Shown here: piece after piece, positions 4,751 through 6,341 of the stretch
Position numbering within the stretch: position 1 is the first letter of the stretch
Layout of the letters: each line of letters starts with the position of its first letter
Assembly (NCBI GenBank): GCA_030424705.1
Contig: JAUHWJ010000124.1
Location: forward strand, 1-6,341
DNA length: 6,341 nt
DNA from: Alphaproteobacteria bacterium
Lineage (GTDB): Bacteria; Pseudomonadota; Alphaproteobacteria; Rhodobacterales; Rhodobacteraceae
Direction: 5' to 3'
The notes under the pieces: generated by a model
The model's input: the letters and a program-made list of their open reading frames with translations, nothing else
The model's database searches: none
Told to the model about the DNA's origin: nothing
Position numbers and translations under genes: made by a program

Positions 4751-6202
4751 GTGGCCATGGTGGAAGACCGTCTCTCGGCTCTCGCGCCGAGAGAGACGAT
4801 CGATATCGGCGGGCTCCGTTCCGCTCTTTCGGTTGGGGGCGTCACGCTCCTGACGGGCGGCTCCGCCGACGGCGTGGCCGACATGCTGGAGGCCGAACCG
4901 GGGCCGCTGCGGCTCGGGCGCCTTTCCGAACATGCCGGCGGGCAGGGGCATCTCTCCGCTTGGGCGTGTCTCGCCTTCGGGCTGACGCCTTTCGACCTCG
5001 AACCGCAGCCCGCGCGCCTCGCCGCCTTCACGGCAGCGGCGGGCCCGGCGGCGCTCGCGGTCGAGCGGGCCGAACGGCTTACCGATGCGGAGCTCGTGGC
5101 GCTGGCCGGAATCGGGAAGCAGTCCGGCTTCGCGCTCCTGCTCCTCGGCGGCGAGGATCTCGCCCGGCGCGCGCAGGAGCCCGCGCTCGCGGCGCTCGTC
5201 ACCTCCTCGCCCGCCCCGATCACGGCGTCCCGGCAGGCGCAGCCGCGCGCGGCCCGGGAGAGCGCGGCGCGCGCGCCGGAAGAACCGAGGGACGCGTTCG
5301 GGCTCATCGCCGCGGCCGTCGCCCGCGCGGAGAAGGGCCAGGCCGAGGCCGAACCGGCGGCTCCCGCAGCGGCGCCCCTCCCGGTCGCCGCTCCGGCGCG
5401 TCGGACCTGGCGCGCGCATGCGGCGTTTGCGGCTTTCGCCGCGCTGGCGGTCACGGCGACGGCGGCGATGATGGCCGGAGTCGCGCCCGAGCCGGCTCCG
5501 TCGCCCGCCGCCGCGCCGACGCTCGCTGCGGCTCCGGAGGCGGAACGCGCCGCCGTGGCGGGGACGGCCGATTCTTCAGCGTCCGTTGCGACGCCCGCTT
5601 CCCTTCCGGCGCCGATCGCGGCGACGGCGTTCAGCCTCGAGGCGAAGGCGGCTCCGGCGCCGGGCCGCGCCGCCGCCGCCGCGCTCGCGACGAAGCCCGC
5701 CGACGAAGCCCTCGCTTCGGTGGCGCCGCCTCAGACCGCGCCGCGCCTCCTGCCGCCGGAAGCGCCCGAACCGGCGCGCGCGGCGCCGGTCGCCTTTCAG
5801 GCGCCGGCGGGCGACAGCCTGCGCGAAGAGGCCGCCCGGTTCGCCTTCCGGTCTCCCGCCCCGCGCCCGAGGCCCATCGCCGCCGCCTTTGTCGCGCCGC
5901 CATCGGAGGCGCCCTGGGTGGTGATCCATCATGCGCCGGAGAGCCGACCGCTGGCCGAAGCGCTCTCTGTCGCTCTAAGGGGCGGCGAATTCGCGCATGT
6001 CGCCCTCAGGGAGGTCGGCTTCGACGTCTCCGCCGACCATGTGCGCTATTACTTCGCGGAGGACGGCGCACGCGCCGGCGCGCTCGCCGAGGCGCTCGCA
6101 GGGGCGCTCGGCTCCGGCATCGCGCTCCGGGACTTCACTGGCGCGGACCGCCTGCCGGGGCGGATGACGCTGGAGGTCTGGCTCGCCGGCGGCGCCGGCT
6201 AG
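4751..6202 (+). CDS. Single-pass membrane protein: P-loop-less ExeA/DamX-like N-domain, Ala/Pro linker, LytR_C/SPOR-like C-domain
   Basis: 483 residues from GTG 4751 to TAG 6200-6202. Residues 25-152 have the order of an ExeA/GspA-type AAA domain: a strand with glycines (GGVTLLTGGSADGVADML, 29-46) where Walker A would be, ALAVERAERLTDAEL (101-115) where Walker B would be, and ALLLLGGEDLARRAQEPALAAL (128-149), like the sensor-1 segment of that family. Walker A lacks the Lys-Ser/Thr and Walker B lacks the Asp-Glu pair, so ATP hydrolysis is unlikely. Residues 217-221 are basic and 222-244 form one TM helix. Residues 245-385 are an Ala/Pro-rich, probably disordered linker. Residues 389-483 form a compact domain (WVVIHHA, GFDVSADHVRYYFAEDGARAGALAEAL, LRDFT, EVWLAG) resembling LytR C-terminal or SPOR-type domains of Rhodobacteraceae envelope proteins. 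The predicted layout is cytoplasmic N-domain and periplasmic C-domain. The exact role is unknown; a cell-envelope or division function is inferred from the DamX-like architecture. Confidence 0.85.
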   Translation: MAMVEDRLSALAPRETIDIGGLRSALSVGGVTLLTGGSADGVADMLEAEPGPLRLGRLSEHAGGQGHLSAWACLAFGLTPFDLEPQPARLAAFTAAAGPAALAVERAERLTDAELVALAGIGKQSGFALLLLGGEDLARRAQEPALAALVTSSPAPITASRQAQPRAARESAARAPEEPRDAFGLIAAAVARAEKGQAEAEPAAPAAAPLPVAAPARRTWRAHAAFAAFAALAVTATAAMMAGVAPEPAPSPAAAPTLAAAPEAERAAVAGTADSSASVATPASLPAPIAATAFSLEAKAAPAPGRAAAAALATKPADEALASVAPPQTAPRLLPPEAPEPARAAPVAFQAPAGDSLREEAARFAFRSPAPRPRPIAAAFVAPPSEAPWVVIHHAPESRPLAEALSVALRGGEFAHVALREVGFDVSADHVRYYFAEDGARAGALAEALAGALGSGIALRDFTGADRLPGRMTLEVWLAGGAG

Positions 6203-6203
6203 G

Positions 6204-6341
6204 TCAGCGCGGCTTCACGGGGCGCATCAGCCCCTCCTGCGCGACGGAGGCGACGAGCCGCCCGTCGCGGCTGTAGATCGAACCGCGGTTGAAGCTGCGC
6301 GCGCCGCCGCCGAACGGGCTGTCCATCACATAGAGATGCCA
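6204..6341 (-). CDS. tesB: Acyl-CoA thioesterase II, C-terminal end only
   Basis: The last 45 codons and the TGA at 6206-6204 are in the window; the gene begins beyond the right edge. The tail WHLYVMDSPFGGGARSFNRG (start of the fragment) followed by SIYSRDGRLVASVAQEGLMR matches the end of TesB-type double-hotdog thioesterases (E. coli ends LVASTVQEGVMR). The Gln of AQEG corresponds to E. coli Gln-278 of the catalytic triad. TesB hydrolyses medium- and long-chain acyl-CoA to free fatty acid and CoA in the cytoplasm. It is convergent with the preceding membrane-protein gene, with a single base between the two stop codons. Confidence 0.88.
   Translation of the reverse strand, partial: WHLYVMDSPFGGGARSFNRGSIYSRDGRLVASVAQEGLMRPVKPR

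Noticed and set aside
4678..6276. 532-codon plus-strand open frame overlapping the membrane-protein gene
   Set aside because: It is an Arg/Gly-rich shadow of the 4751-6202 gene and would run into tesB. The alternative frame has an ideal Shine-Dalgarno, a TM helix and a recognisable C-domain.

Overview
The window is a high-GC (estimated near 70%) piece of an alphaproteobacterial chromosome, most likely from a Rhodobacterales-type organism. The support is the very GC-rich codon use, the AraC-type regulator with a DJ-1/PfpI-like front half, a candidate EcfG (general stress response) promoter of a kind known from Alphaproteobacteria, and Rhodobacteraceae-like protein sequence throughout. I see no insertion sequence, phage gene, CRISPR array or rRNA. 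Genes are packed tightly, and the only spacious intergenic zones are 975-1091, 3721-3855, 4336-4554 and 4631-4750.

Layout, left to right. (1) The C-terminal end of a FAD-dependent oxidoreductase of the L-2-hydroxyglutarate oxidase type (1-166, +) overlaps tail-to-tail with (2) an exported DUF547 protein with a twin-arginine-like signal (153-974, -). (3) Divergent from it is a GlxA-type AraC transcriptional regulator (1092-2039, +). The 117-base gap between them holds an 8-bp inverted repeat that could be an operator. (4) Two bases further on, convergent, is the purine biosynthesis pair purM-purN (3720 down to 2042, -), translationally coupled through a GTGA overlap. They catalyse AIR synthesis (PurM) and GAR transformylation (PurN). 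(5) A strong GC-rich hairpin separates purM from (6) a small secreted, low-complexity repeat protein (3856-4335, -), preceded by a good EcfG-type promoter and a structured leader of about 100 nt. (7) A CAU-anticodon tRNA, best read as tRNA-Ile2, lies at 4555-4630 (+). (8) Next is a 483-residue one-TM protein (4751-6202, +). Its N-terminal part looks like an ExeA/GspA/DamX-type ATPase domain that has lost its P-loop, and its C-terminal domain is LytR_C/SPOR-like. (9) One base after its stop, convergent, is the C-terminal end of acyl-CoA thioesterase II, tesB (6204-6341, -).

Most of this is housekeeping or ordinary accessory content. The parts most worth a second look are the exported repeat protein (four DPxGSGLTxAG units arranged as a duplicated A-B pair) with its candidate stress promoter, and the degenerate-ATPase membrane protein. 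Neither corresponds to a characterised gene that I recognise.
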